This document shows positions 25,630 through 33,076 of a DNA stretch of 33,076 nt, in pieces. The first letter of the stretch is position 1. Each line of letters starts with the position of its first letter. The notes beneath the pieces were generated by a model. The model made no database searches and was not told where the DNA came from. It saw nothing but the letters and a program-made list of their open reading frames with translations. The position numbers were made by a program, and so were the translations under genes. The DNA comes from Candidatus Nitrotoga sp. M5 (lineage in GTDB: Bacteria; Pseudomonadota; Gammaproteobacteria; Burkholderiales; Gallionellaceae), in NCBI RefSeq assembly GCF_927904885.1, contig NZ_CAKMNW010000024.1, forward strand, positions 1 to 33,076, in the 5' to 3' direction.

Positions 25630-26346
25630 TTACACAAAGGCTTGCATGACAAAGATGATCAGCAGCGTGAGCGACGTTAAGCCTATTCCAAAGCCGATGA
25701 TGCGACGGCGATTAAATTGCGTCCAAAGTACGACACCGGTTAATGACAGGAAGATAATGCTGCCTGCCAAAGTGTCTGCGAGAAGTACCCAAGGTATGCC
25801 AACACCGTTACCTTTGTGCAGGTTGTTCAATGTACCGAATACGTTTTGATCATTACGCTTGACTGAGACGAAGGTATTACCGACCCAATGTTCCGCCTGC
25901 AGGTTGACTTGAGTCCCTTTAAAAGTAACAGACCATTGCGCAGGCTGTTGCAGTGTTTTATCTCCCCATGCCACAGGTTTAGCCGGTTCACTACGTACTT
26001 GTGAGGCAGGACTATCTACAACCAATTCCCGTTGCAACCAGCTGGCCATTGCTTTTGCGTTGGCTGGTGCGGGAGTAGGCATAGGAATTTGCAGATTCGT
26101 TGTTTGAGTTTGGGCAGCCGGTATTTTCAAAATGGTACGATGATTCAGCAAAATACCAGTCACGCCAAAGAGCAAGCCTATGGCCGCACCCCAGAGCCCT
26201 ATCCAACCATGTGTCTTGCGTAACCATTTCAAGAAAACGGAACGCCGTGAACGTGCGTCACGGTTTTTTGTATCAAGTAGACTTTTATCAGCGACTTCTT
26301 CTGGGCTGACACTGTTAAGTTTAATAAACTGATCGATTGTCGACAT
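25630..26346 (-). CDS. PepSY-associated transmembrane protein
   Basis: The product has 238 residues. A cytoplasmic N-terminus leads to a membrane helix with the PepSY_TM hallmark K-HGWIGLWGA...G.L.G.TG..LN (about residues 44-68), a periplasmic PepSY-like part (WLQRELVVDSP, QWSVTFKGTQVNLQAEHWVG, LNNLHKG), a second helix (LLADTLAGSIIFLSLTGVVLW) and a third at the C-terminus. Full four-helix members have about 400-500 residues, so this is the short class. Relatives are often linked to siderophore or metal reduction and uptake. Here a decayed small gene and a DUF4198 gene lie upstream on the same strand, which supports a metal-uptake accessory role (inference). Confidence 0.8.
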   Translation of the reverse strand: MSTIDQFIKLNSVSPEEVADKSLLDTKNRDARSRRSVFLKWLRKTHGWIGLWGAAIGLLFGVTGILLNHRTILKIPAAQTQTTNLQIPMPTPAPANAKAMASWLQRELVVDSPASQVRSEPAKPVAWGDKTLQQPAQWSVTFKGTQVNLQAEHWVGNTFVSVKRNDQNVFGTLNNLHKGNGVGIPWVLLADTLAGSIIFLSLTGVVLWTQFNRRRIIGFGIGLTSLTLLIIFVMQAFV

Positions 26347-26368
26347 GTGATTATTCCAGAATAATTTA

Positions 26369-26760
26369 TTATGGTGTACCCCACATATGTACCAGGATGT
26401 AATTACAACCTGTTAAATGTGTGCGATCAGTTTCATCCGCGTTGTCAGTATTCAACCGTTGAATTACGGTATCGAGATCGAACAGTAACGTACGCTGGCC
26501 GTCCCTAGACATCAAATTTTGAATCCAGAAAACACAGGCAGTACGCACGCTGCTTGTTATCGGCATAAGCTGATGCAACTCGTAGCTGGGTAATTCTTTA
26601 CCGCTTGTGATTTTTGTGCAAAGGCTGAGCTGGAGAGATGATGTAATGCCAAAACCACCAATAATGCGGATGTGATATTTTGAACTCCATGAGCTCCCCT
26701 GTTTTCAAATTCATAAAAAGTGGCTGGCTGGTGAACAACACGTGGCTGGCTTAAAATCAA
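26369..26760 (-). pseudogene. Frameshifted small secreted gene between DUF4198 and PepSY genes
   Basis: Two overlapping minus-strand frames read like one gene. The first (to 26557) contains a clear signal peptide (ITSALLVVLALHHLSSSAFA, then QKSQA). The second resumes at about 26600 with SGKELPSYELHQLMP and continues through SSVRTACVFWIQN and DGQRTLLFDLDT to WGTP at 26369. They are joined by a single-base shift around 26607. In related clusters this position is often taken by a DUF2271 gene, and FWIQN..DGQRTLL is loosely similar to its VxWIEdxxGxxVRTL core, but I would not insist. No ATG with a ribosome binding site precedes the signal peptide, so it is probably dead. Confidence 0.4.
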
Positions 26761-27014
26761 ATAGAAATTTAGATTAATTTAATGGGCAATATTTATTCGT
26801 GAGCTTCGTACTTCCCTTTTACGATGGCACCTGTACGATGCCCTTATGCGTGATCAGATATAACTACGGTGTGGCATACCTTTCAACTGCGAACTAGTGC
26901 GAGAGACCCTATATAAATGCACGCCAAAGTTTTAAGCTGAAACAAACACATCCTAAATGTTGCTAAAGTTAAGTAGCCGCATGATTCGGTTGTGGATGCA
27001 ATGGGCTGCCGGAT

Positions 27015-27653
27015 TTATTTTAAAAAACTGAGCGTAACTGTATGATTTTCGCCAGCGTAAGCTTTACCCTCAAATTCTCCGGGGTGGTTTTCTTTGTGCT
27101 TAGCTTCAGCGACATAAAGCCCGGGCTCTAACAGTGAAAAAGTCGTTTCTCCATTGTCGTCTGTGCGAAGTGGTTTTTCCCAACCGTTTGGCGCAATAAG
27201 AACAATTTCAGCCTTGGCCAGTGGCTTGCCCTTAAAACTTAAACTCAACTTGTTTGCGTTTAGTTTTATATCCAATGGTAAGTTGCCCCCTTTGCCCTGC
27301 CGTGCATACAAAAAGCTCTTTCGCGCAGGCGTAGTCTGATCTCCTTGTGGAGTACGAATTGGCTGTTTGAGTGCTTGAACTAGTACCGTAGCGCCACCTG
27401 GAATTTCATAGTACTTGCTGCTGCGCTTTGCAGAGACAGACTTTTCTTCACCAGACGCGTCAACAATGGTAATCATTGGTGTGACGACATTGTCTAACTT
27501 ACCTGGTGAGGCTTCCCGCACGTTATTACCATATTCGCCGTAATAAAGTTTGCTCTCAGTAGTATCGCCCTCTAACCATAGCGCGTGTGCGGCAGAATTG
27601 AAGCTAAGCATACTACTCATGGCAACGGCAAGAATCGTTAGTGTTGTTTTCAT
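27015..27653 (-). CDS. DUF4198-family periplasmic protein
   Basis: The product has 212 residues. The start follows AAGGA. A Sec signal peptide (MKTTLTILAVAMSSML) is cleaved near AHA, leaving a mature protein that starts close to HALWLEG, the family's typical N-terminal histidine region. Beta-rich segments follow, with a C-terminal domain resembling an Ig-like carboxypeptidase-regulatory fold (FKGKPLAKAEIVLIAPNGW, then TDDNGETTFSLLEPGLYVAEA). DUF4198 proteins are periplasmic and often neighbour TonB-dependent metal transport genes; a metal-binding or carrier role is likely but unproven. The next genes on the strand are the decayed secreted gene and the PepSY membrane protein. Confidence 0.8.
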   Translation of the reverse strand: MKTTLTILAVAMSSMLSFNSAAHALWLEGDTTESKLYYGEYGNNVREASPGKLDNVVTPMITIVDASGEEKSVSAKRSSKYYEIPGGATVLVQALKQPIRTPQGDQTTPARKSFLYARQGKGGNLPLDIKLNANKLSLSFKGKPLAKAEIVLIAPNGWEKPLRTDDNGETTFSLLEPGLYVAEAKHKENHPGEFEGKAYAGENHTVTLSFLK

Positions 27654-27703
27654 TAATAAATTCCTTTTCTCAAAATTAATGTGCAGGTTGAGCAGAATTA
27701 CTT

Positions 27704-27719
27704 CTGCCGAATTCGGCAG
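27704..27719. promoter_or_regulatory. Perfect 16-bp palindrome before the DUF4198 gene
   Basis: CTGCCGAATTCGGCAG is a perfect inverted repeat about 50 bases upstream of the DUF4198 start, the usual distance for an operator in the leader or core promoter. It is not a Fur-type sequence. A regulator cannot be named. Confidence 0.4.
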
Positions 27720-27786
27720 GAAAGATCGTACTCACTTCAATTTTTTTTCTAATTCATTTAAAACCTCCTGTTATCGTTATGTATAA

Positions 27787-28510
27787 AGTTACCAACTTAA
27801 TAAATTCGGATTAATTGCCATCAGATTGAATTAGTTTCGTTCGGTTACTTGTTCAGGGATGACTTTATGCAGTCAAGAGCAATTTATTGCTCTGAGTTAT
27901 CCGAAGCAGATAAATACGTCCTGCATGTTCAATTTCGATTTCACATTTAAGTTGAAACAAACTCTCACTCTTAATGCGGATATTTGAATTGGTATTAGTT
28001 CTTGAAGCCAAAATTAACATTGTGTTAGTAGCCTCTGTTTCACGTTGAATTGCCATAGCTATAAAAATATATACAGTAGTAATAATACGAACGATTCGTA
28101 TTATTACTACATTTTACAATGAATGCAATTGTTATTATCCATAACATCCATAACTTAGTGCGGGGTTGATATAAAATATGGCGAATCTACATGAGACTTA
28201 TATTATTTTCAGTCAAAGTGACTGCAAATGTCTCTATCTATCATCGTAATGCACAAACTCTAGAAGCCTGTCGGACGTATTGAATCGTAGCGATAATTAA
28301 GTTGAGAGAGGATAGATAATGAAAATTTTGCAGTGTGATAATTATTCTATTGCTCAATAGAATATCGAAATCTACCGTGCTCAGCTCAATTTTCAGCTGT
28401 TTTCATTTAAGCCCGACAGGCCGCTAGTGATGCAGATATACATAGAATGTAGCAAGCTGCACAACTGGCCAGTATTACCAATAAACATAAACTGACCAAG
28501 GAGAAGCTCG
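27787..28510. other. Gene-free AT-rich region with two palindromes
   Basis: No supportable coding region is seen. It contains AGAGCAAT, TT, ATTGCTCT at 27876-27893 (perfect eight-base arms) and the long palindrome at 28076-28110, described separately. Several short minus-strand frames are present but lack ribosome binding sites and protein-like composition. Confidence 0.5.
28076..28110. promoter_or_regulatory. 35-bp palindrome with perfect 16-base arms
   Basis: GTAGTAATAATACGAA (28076-28091) is followed by CGA and then the exact reverse complement (28095-28110). On the minus strand T-rich sequence (TGTATATATTTTTATAG) follows, so a weak terminator is possible, but no gene ends there. The symmetry and AT-rich arms also suit an operator or a cruciform. 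Function unknown. Confidence 0.5.
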
Positions 28511-28985
28511 TACTTTGATGCCCTGCCTGGACTGTCTAATCGTACAAGCTGATGGAAAGTTTTCAATTCACTATGTTGCTCTGTGTGCAAAACAATCTAT
28601 ATGGCGCAGTTATACTTACTGATATTGCCAAATTCACGACGCTGAGGGAAATTCTAGGCCATGGTACCCACCAGAAATTAATTGAATTAGCCAAGCATAT
28701 TCATATTTTTGTTCGCGAAGCGGATACCGTAGTATGAACAGGGAGCGATGCGTTTGTTGTGTTGCTTGAAGAAGTAGCAGCACAAGCCGGATAAGCCTTA
28801 CCCAAGGCGCCTTCATCGTTGAAAAATTTTGAGCCGCCTTTTTTCTCCCCTTCCAGATAAATAACAACAAGCTTCACAGATCACCCAGTACTGGGATACA
28901 CCTGTATCGCGGTAAGGGTAACACTGCTGGCAGTTTACTAAAGTACACGGTTAAAGAAGCACAGCATATGCGTGTCCCACCAGAG
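28511..28985 (+). pseudogene. Decayed GGDEF (diguanylate cyclase) domain
   Basis: Pieces of a GGDEF domain are readable in order on the plus strand. YFDALPGLSNR (28511 on) matches the F-D-LT-LPNR entry motif. After a frameshift, GAVILTDIAKF and LREILGHG match the L-IDLD-FK and LNDTLGH motifs, and VREADTVV precedes a TGA. Then TGSDAFVVLLEE stands where (R)xGGDEFVVLLEE is expected, so the active-site signature itself is mutated. After further stops, SPSTGIHLYRGKGNTAGSLLK and KEAQHMR match the SIGI..F and AKxxGRN tail. The original probably made cyclic di-GMP; this copy cannot. The 5' sensor part is not recognisable. Confidence 0.75.
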
Positions 28986-29075
28986 CCATCAGAAATAGCG
29001 CGGAGGTGTCAGCCAAGTACCGACAGGTTCAAAATTGCTGCTGTTACGTACCATCGTATGGCTGTTTCATCACAG

Positions 29076-29960
29076 TCACACTGTTACCAGTACGTCGCTT
29101 TGCGATTCATCCAGGACACGCTTAGTATCACTGCCCAACAGCAGTTCTTCAAAAAAACTTTCACCGTGCTTGCCCATCACGATCAGATCACAATCCTGTT
29201 CCTGCTCTTGCTCAATGATACGTGAGGTTGGATCGCCATGCAGGACGAGCTGGTGGGTTTCATAGAGCGACAGCCCAGCCTCTTCACACAGAGCATGGAG
29301 TTTTTGGATAGCTTCCTGTTTAGCAACGATACGATAGTGATTGATGGTGTCCTCGTCCACACTGGCGTAGCGCAATTGCCCCTCGAAGGGAACATCATAG
29401 ACGTGCAACAGCACGATGTCGGCCTTTGGGGCGATGCGGCGTGCGTGCAAGATCGCGCGAAGCGACGAGGGCGAAAAATCAACGGGCACAAGGAGCCGAC
29501 GGTAAGGTTCGTGGGGAGCTTGCTTGACCACCAGTACGGGGCACGTCGTCGTGCTCAAAACTCGCATCGCCGTCGTTCCCAGTAAAAGGCGCCGAATGAC
29601 GCTTTCCCCTTTGGCGCCACAGACCAACAGACCGGTAGCCAGACTTTTGCTCTCCTTGGCCAGTTCGGCCAACAAGGAACCAGCCACCGCACGCGTGCCC
29701 ACCTCCACACCATAACGTTGCTGGAGAGAAGCCGCCAAGTCCTGAAGCCGTTGCCGAGCGGTATCAAGCACCCGCTGTTCCATATCGCCTTGCGTGGTGT
29801 CCATGAATTGCCGCAGCCGCTCTAAGGGCGCGAGATTTGCCACATGCAGCAGATCGAGTGGCGCGGCCGTGTCCTTGCTCACGAGTGCAGCACGTTCCGT
29901 GGCGTGACGGGCGGGAGCCGACAAATCAGTGGTAGCAAGAATTCGCGTGAGCGATGTCAT
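29076..29960 (-). CDS. Tandem universal stress protein (UspA family)
   Basis: The product has 294 residues. The start is the ATG overlapping the antiporter stop (ATGA, 29957-29960) rather than the longer frame from 30011. Two Usp domains are present. The first has LTRILATTDLS near the start and GAKGESVIRRLLLGT, and the second has YRRLLVPVDFS and GKHGESFFEELLLGS. Both fit the ATP-binding G-x2-G-x9-G(S/T) pattern, so both domains should bind nucleotide. It is cytoplasmic. Translational coupling to the Kef-type antiporter suggests that the protein senses ATP or stress and regulates it (inference). Base composition is more GC-rich than the neighbouring spacers, like the antiporter gene. Confidence 0.9.
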   Translation of the reverse strand: MTSLTRILATTDLSAPARHATERAALVSKDTAAPLDLLHVANLAPLERLRQFMDTTQGDMEQRVLDTARQRLQDLAASLQQRYGVEVGTRAVAGSLLAELAKESKSLATGLLVCGAKGESVIRRLLLGTTAMRVLSTTTCPVLVVKQAPHEPYRRLLVPVDFSPSSLRAILHARRIAPKADIVLLHVYDVPFEGQLRYASVDEDTINHYRIVAKQEAIQKLHALCEEAGLSLYETHQLVLHGDPTSRIIEQEQEQDCDLIVMGKHGESFFEELLLGSDTKRVLDESQSDVLVTV

Positions 29961-31672
29961 GGATTTTTTTCCTGAGCGGGTTCTTTTTCGAGCACGGGTT
30001 TGTAGTCCCAATCGCGCACGTCCTGAAGCATTATATCTATATCGTCGGTCGGAATCGACAGCATCCGCAGCGCTGTCGCCCCCAGACGCAGGCTAGCTTC
30101 AATCGCTTCCGGGTAGGCATGGGTGGCGCCGGCGTCGATGAGTTGTGAGCTTGATTCGAGATCTCGTGCCCGCGCGATGACGGGGACATGCGGGCAACTG
30201 CTGCGCAAAACAGTAACGGTGCGCAACGCATAAGCATGATCATCCACCGTGATAACAACCAAGGAGGACCGTTCCACGTGAACTGCCGCTAGTAATTCTG
30301 CATCAGAAATGTCGCCATAAAGTACCGAGTGGCCGTCGGCTCGGCCCTGCGCTACCCGCTGCGGGTTAGTGTCAAAAGCTACGAACGGCACGCTGCTAGC
30401 CTTCAGCAACACTGCGATCGTGTGGCCGACACGGCCATAGCCGCCAATAACGACTTGCGGCTTGGGTGCATCCGACACCCGGGAGGCAATGCTTTGGTCT
30501 GCATCGTGGCGGACTTTTACCAATCGAGTTGCGATGGCATGATTGAAACGTATAAGAAAAGCGCCCGCGATCATTGAGAACAGGACAGCTGTCAGCGCGA
30601 TTTGCCCCACGTCCAAGTCGATCACCTTGGCGTCAAGCGCGATAGCCAGCAGGGCAAAGCCGAACTCTCCGCCCACAGCCAGAAGCAATGCCGTGCGCCA
30701 CGCCGCCAGGGTGTCGATCCCGCTTTTTTTAACCATGGCTGCGACCAGCAAAATTTTGCTCATCAATAGCAACAGCGCGCCGAGCAAGGCCCAATGCCAT
30801 ATGTGAGGAATCGTCGCTGGGTCGAACAACATGCCAATACCGATGAAAAAGAGACCGAGTAGCACATCGCGGAAGGGGCGGATACTGGATTCTACCTGGT
30901 GGCGAAACTCAGTCTCGCCCAGCATCATGCCCGCCAGAAACGCACCGAATGCCAGCGACAGGCCGAGACTGAAGGTCGTCCAAGCAGCGAGCAAGGCCAC
31001 CAGTAATACGGCCAGAGTGAATATCTCGGCGGAGCGGCGCCGCGTGACGAGGTGAAACAGCGGGCGCAGCAACCAACGACCGAAATAAAACACAAGAGCG
31101 AACGCTAGTAAGGCTTTGACCATCGCCAATCCCAGTTCGACCGCCAATAATTCGGCACTCACTGCCATACCCAGCACGGGAATGACTACCAGAAAAGGTA
31201 CCGCCGTGACATCCTGAAACACCGACATCGCCAGTCCGAGTCGTCCATGCGGCGAGTCCTCTTCCTTTTGCTCGGCCAATTGGCTGCCGATGATGGTGGT
31301 GGACGATTGGGCAAACACTGCTCCGATCACGAATGCCGCAGCACCAGGCAAGCCGGCCAACCAAGAGACGACGCCGACCACGATGGTTGTGAAGGCCACC
31401 TGCCCCGAGCCAAGCCCAAACACTTGATGTCGAAGTGCATGTAACTGTGGCAAAGAAAAATTCAGACCGATCGTAAACAACAAAAAAACCACGCCAAATT
31501 CCGCCATTGCCTTGAACTCTGGCACATTGACAATCGGCCCAATCGTGTGCGGACCGAGAATTACCCCGACCAGCAAATAGCCCAGACTAGTGGGGATGTG
31601 CAGACGCTGGAAGGTAAGTACAACGGCGACCGTAACGCCCAGCAACAGTAGGATATGTGACAAATTTTCCAT
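29957..31672 (-). CDS. CPA2-family (Kef/YbaL-type) cation:proton antiporter with TrkA-N domain
   Basis: The product has 571 residues. About 380 residues form the membrane transporter with some 12 helices; the CPA2 core motif VFQDVTAVP (Q153, D154) and the substrate region GAFLAGMMLGETEF are visible. A cytoplasmic RCK/TrkA-N domain follows, with the nucleotide-binding loop GGYGRVG at 410-416 and an acidic end of the second strand (AFDTNPQR). It probably exchanges K+ (or Na+) for protons and is gated by NAD(H) or a similar ligand. The KefC glutathione regulation is not evident. No partner KefF/KefG gene is present; instead the Usp gene is coupled downstream. The ribosome binding site before ATG 31672 is weak. 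Confidence 0.9.
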   Translation of the reverse strand: MENLSHILLLLGVTVAVVLTFQRLHIPTSLGYLLVGVILGPHTIGPIVNVPEFKAMAEFGVVFLLFTIGLNFSLPQLHALRHQVFGLGSGQVAFTTIVVGVVSWLAGLPGAAAFVIGAVFAQSSTTIIGSQLAEQKEEDSPHGRLGLAMSVFQDVTAVPFLVVIPVLGMAVSAELLAVELGLAMVKALLAFALVFYFGRWLLRPLFHLVTRRRSAEIFTLAVLLVALLAAWTTFSLGLSLAFGAFLAGMMLGETEFRHQVESSIRPFRDVLLGLFFIGIGMLFDPATIPHIWHWALLGALLLLMSKILLVAAMVKKSGIDTLAAWRTALLLAVGGEFGFALLAIALDAKVIDLDVGQIALTAVLFSMIAGAFLIRFNHAIATRLVKVRHDADQSIASRVSDAPKPQVVIGGYGRVGHTIAVLLKASSVPFVAFDTNPQRVAQGRADGHSVLYGDISDAELLAAVHVERSSLVVITVDDHAYALRTVTVLRSSCPHVPVIARARDLESSSQLIDAGATHAYPEAIEASLRLGATALRMLSIPTDDIDIMLQDVRDWDYKPVLEKEPAQEKNP

Positions 31673-32336
31673 TACGTGGATATTTCCCAGTTAAATCTGA
31701 CGGCAATGAACAGCAGTATTTTATTCGCCTCTGCCAGTAGCAGTGCGCGAGAATCGTTGGAGTTTGGACCGGGAGAGAAAACATACATGATCGATACCTT
31801 TGTGAAAAGTTAAGCGTGCGCCGAAGCTGGCGCCAAGTGGTACAGCAGACGTGGAAGAAAAGCGGCCTTATAATGGCGGCGGACCGATGATCCTCTAATT
31901 AGAAATTTTGAAACGGTGAATCATTGTCCGGCCCCATTGAGTATGAGCAGGATAGTTGCTGAAGCAACTTTGGCAGCGCCGTCTCTCACGCCACCAACTC
32001 CAAGAGTTGATGTCGAAATACCCGTGAGCGATACGATTGTACATACTGCGCCACAGAAATTCTGTTTGAGGTCAAGCATGTAATGATGGTAGCGTCGACA
32101 TCATGCACAGCCTAAACTCGTTGAATTATAAGCGATTTATAATTCAATTTCAAGAACCATTTCGTTAATCGCAACACCTTTATTTCGCGTGCTGCATCAT
32201 CAGGCTGACGTGGTTTCTCAATATTCCTCGTTTCCAACAAGAGGGAGTTCTCATCCCATACCGTTCGTATCTGTCCACCGCGAGATAGAAAGTCTGCTCG
32301 CATTACCAGATGCAGATGATGAGTAGATACGTATAG
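31673..32336. other. Upstream region of the antiporter operon, no intact gene
   Basis: The promoter of the antiporter-Usp operon should be in the left part. An AT-rich inverted repeat, TTGAATTATAA (32121-32131) with its perfect complement at 32137-32147, is the only clear structure. A 63-codon minus-strand frame (32112-32303) covers it but has no ribosome binding site, so I do not call it. Confidence 0.45.
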
Positions 32337-32589
32337 TGGACCCTAATATTCAGACAATAAATTAAGGTGGTGACCTGTTGCAATTGAGGAACAGGATATA
32401 AGTGAAACGAAGCGCAAGAATTTTAGTGGTGAATTCAAGGCCCAGGTAGCACTTGAAGCGATCCGTGGGATCAAAACGGTGAATCAAATTGGTCAGGAAT
32501 TTGGGGTGCATCCCACACAAGTTGGCATGTGGAAGAAAGAGCTGTAAGAGCAGGCATCCGGCCTGTTTGATGCCAAGCGCGGGCCATAA
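32337..32589 (+). mobile_element. IS3-family orfA relict, different from the one at 10.4 kb
   Basis: A terminus starting TGGACCCTAATATTC (32337) precedes an OrfA-like frame from 32383, where the start codon has become ATT. The frame reads [20 protein letters not shown], then [20 protein letters not shown] and KKEL, an intact helix-turn-helix of IS3 OrfA. A TAA (32545-32547) interrupts it where Gln is expected, after which EQASGLFDAKRGP continues in frame. The element ends at about 32587 against a MITE-B end; orfB is missing. Confidence 0.8.
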
Positions 32590-32599
32590 CTGTATAACT

Positions 32600-32642
32600 T
32601 ATTGTTTTAACTATTTTTATGCTCCTTAACTTAGTGGCATTC
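32600..32642. repeat. Solo right end of MITE-B or its parent IS
   Basis: These bases repeat the right end of the element at 22160-22273: an ATTGTT-rich stretch, TATGCT, and then the terminus that reads GAATGCCACTAAGTTAAG on the minus strand. No matching left end is found within the window, so it is a truncated copy fused to the IS3 relict. Confidence 0.6.
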
Positions 32643-33034
32643 GGCTTTGACCACTTTAGTTACGTATTAGGTTTGGCCATCACTTTGGGTATTGCAGTTC
32701 TCCCTCTATTTTTTTATTCATATGAGTATTCGTAAATTACATAACAAAACGGCCAAGCTGGACTTCCACAAACGTAGTTCGCTTGCTCCAGCCGCTTACC
32801 TGGGCGTTAAGCTCAGATAGGCGTGCGCCACGCTTAGTGGCAATAGCGAAAAATAAAACTGCATGAAATTTTAAAGCTCGATATAACACTGGGCAGTGAA
32901 GTTCTGTATATACAACATGTTAAAAACTAGACATAGGATGCGAGTATGGGAATAATAATTGCTTGCTATGTGCGACCAAACACACCCCAAGTTTTAATTC
33001 CAAAGAGAACGGCGCTCTACTCCAGAAAATAAAA
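32643..33034. other. No gene recognised
   Basis: The region is AT-rich and without a supportable reading frame. A short palindrome, GCCAC, GCTTA, GTGGC (about 32827-32841), is the only local structure seen. It includes CTTAGTGGCA, similar to the MITE-B end, so more element debris is possible. Confidence 0.4.
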
Positions 33035-33055
33035 TGCCCCGCAAGGAGCAGGGCA
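33035..33055 (-). terminator. Terminator-like hairpin at the right edge
   Basis: TGCCC (33035-33039) pairs with GGGCA (33051-33055) around an 11-base loop. On the minus strand the stem is followed by TTTTATTTT. It would end a minus-strand gene lying to the right of the window. Confidence 0.5.
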
Positions 33056-33076
33056 CTTTATATGTTAGCTGTAGGC

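Noticed and set aside
28141..28170. MITE-B-like terminus (TAACTTAGTGCGG)
   Set aside because: Only about 12 bases match and no partner end or inner similarity is found.
32112..32303. 63-codon minus-strand frame
   Set aside because: No ribosome binding site, no recognisable motif, and it covers an AT-rich inverted repeat; probably chance.

Overview
The window looks like an accessory-rich part of the chromosome of a Gram-negative proteobacterium. Supporting signs are an inner-membrane/periplasm/outer-membrane efflux operon, lipoproteins with lipoboxes, a CpxRA-type envelope-stress system and a TacAT toxin-antitoxin pair. Moderate base composition, small two-gene operons with ATGA overlaps and many decayed insertion sequences would suit a beta- or gammaproteobacterium (a Nitrosomonas-like host is a guess, not shown). 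Almost all genes are on the minus strand; the clear plus-strand genes are the secreted propeller protein (8903-10186) and cpxRA (23297-25368).

Left part (1-8.3 kb): two copies of an 84-residue secreted protein lie in a perfect 349-bp direct duplication (335-683 and 818-1166). Then come a Sel1-repeat protein translationally coupled to a J-domain coiled-coil protein, a CBS-domain protein, a DUF4177/small membrane protein pair, a YkgJ-type cysteine-cluster protein with a small putative lipoprotein, and a TacA/TacT-type toxin-antitoxin operon with a palindromic operator over its promoter. Two copies of a ~180-bp miniature inverted-repeat element (here MITE-A) sit in this part.

Middle part (8.3-12.9 kb): a secreted protein with two six-cysteine modules and a PLL-lectin-like six-repeat propeller lies between two copies of a REP/BIME-like palindromic element and is preceded by a good sigma-54-type promoter match. 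The downstream REP element abuts a broken IS3-family insertion sequence. A large lipoprotein of unknown function follows.

Envelope-stress and efflux block (12.9-25.4 kb): a complete mdtA-mdtB-mdtC-outer-membrane-factor operon encodes a tripartite RND pump with two different RND subunits. Next to it a Spy/CpxP-type periplasmic protein is divergent from a cpxR-cpxA two-component pair. Three tandem CpxR-type half-sites on an exact 10-bp pitch lie in the shared promoter region. Between the pump and spy, a MITE-A remnant is interrupted by or fused to a second miniature element (MITE-B).

Right part (25.4-33.1 kb): a PepSY-type membrane protein, a decayed small secreted gene and a DUF4198 protein suggest a metal-uptake accessory cluster. 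A long region without intact genes holds a 35-bp near-perfect palindrome and the ruins of a GGDEF diguanylate cyclase. A CPA2/Kef-type cation:proton antiporter is translationally coupled to a tandem UspA protein. The window ends in an IS3 orfA relict fused to a MITE-B end and a terminator-like hairpin.

No CRISPR array, rRNA or tRNA was recognised. The strongest leads for something undescribed are the REP-flanked propeller gene, the identical duplicated secreted gene with its palindromic upstream site, the Sel1/J-domain pair, and the long palindrome at 28076-28110.
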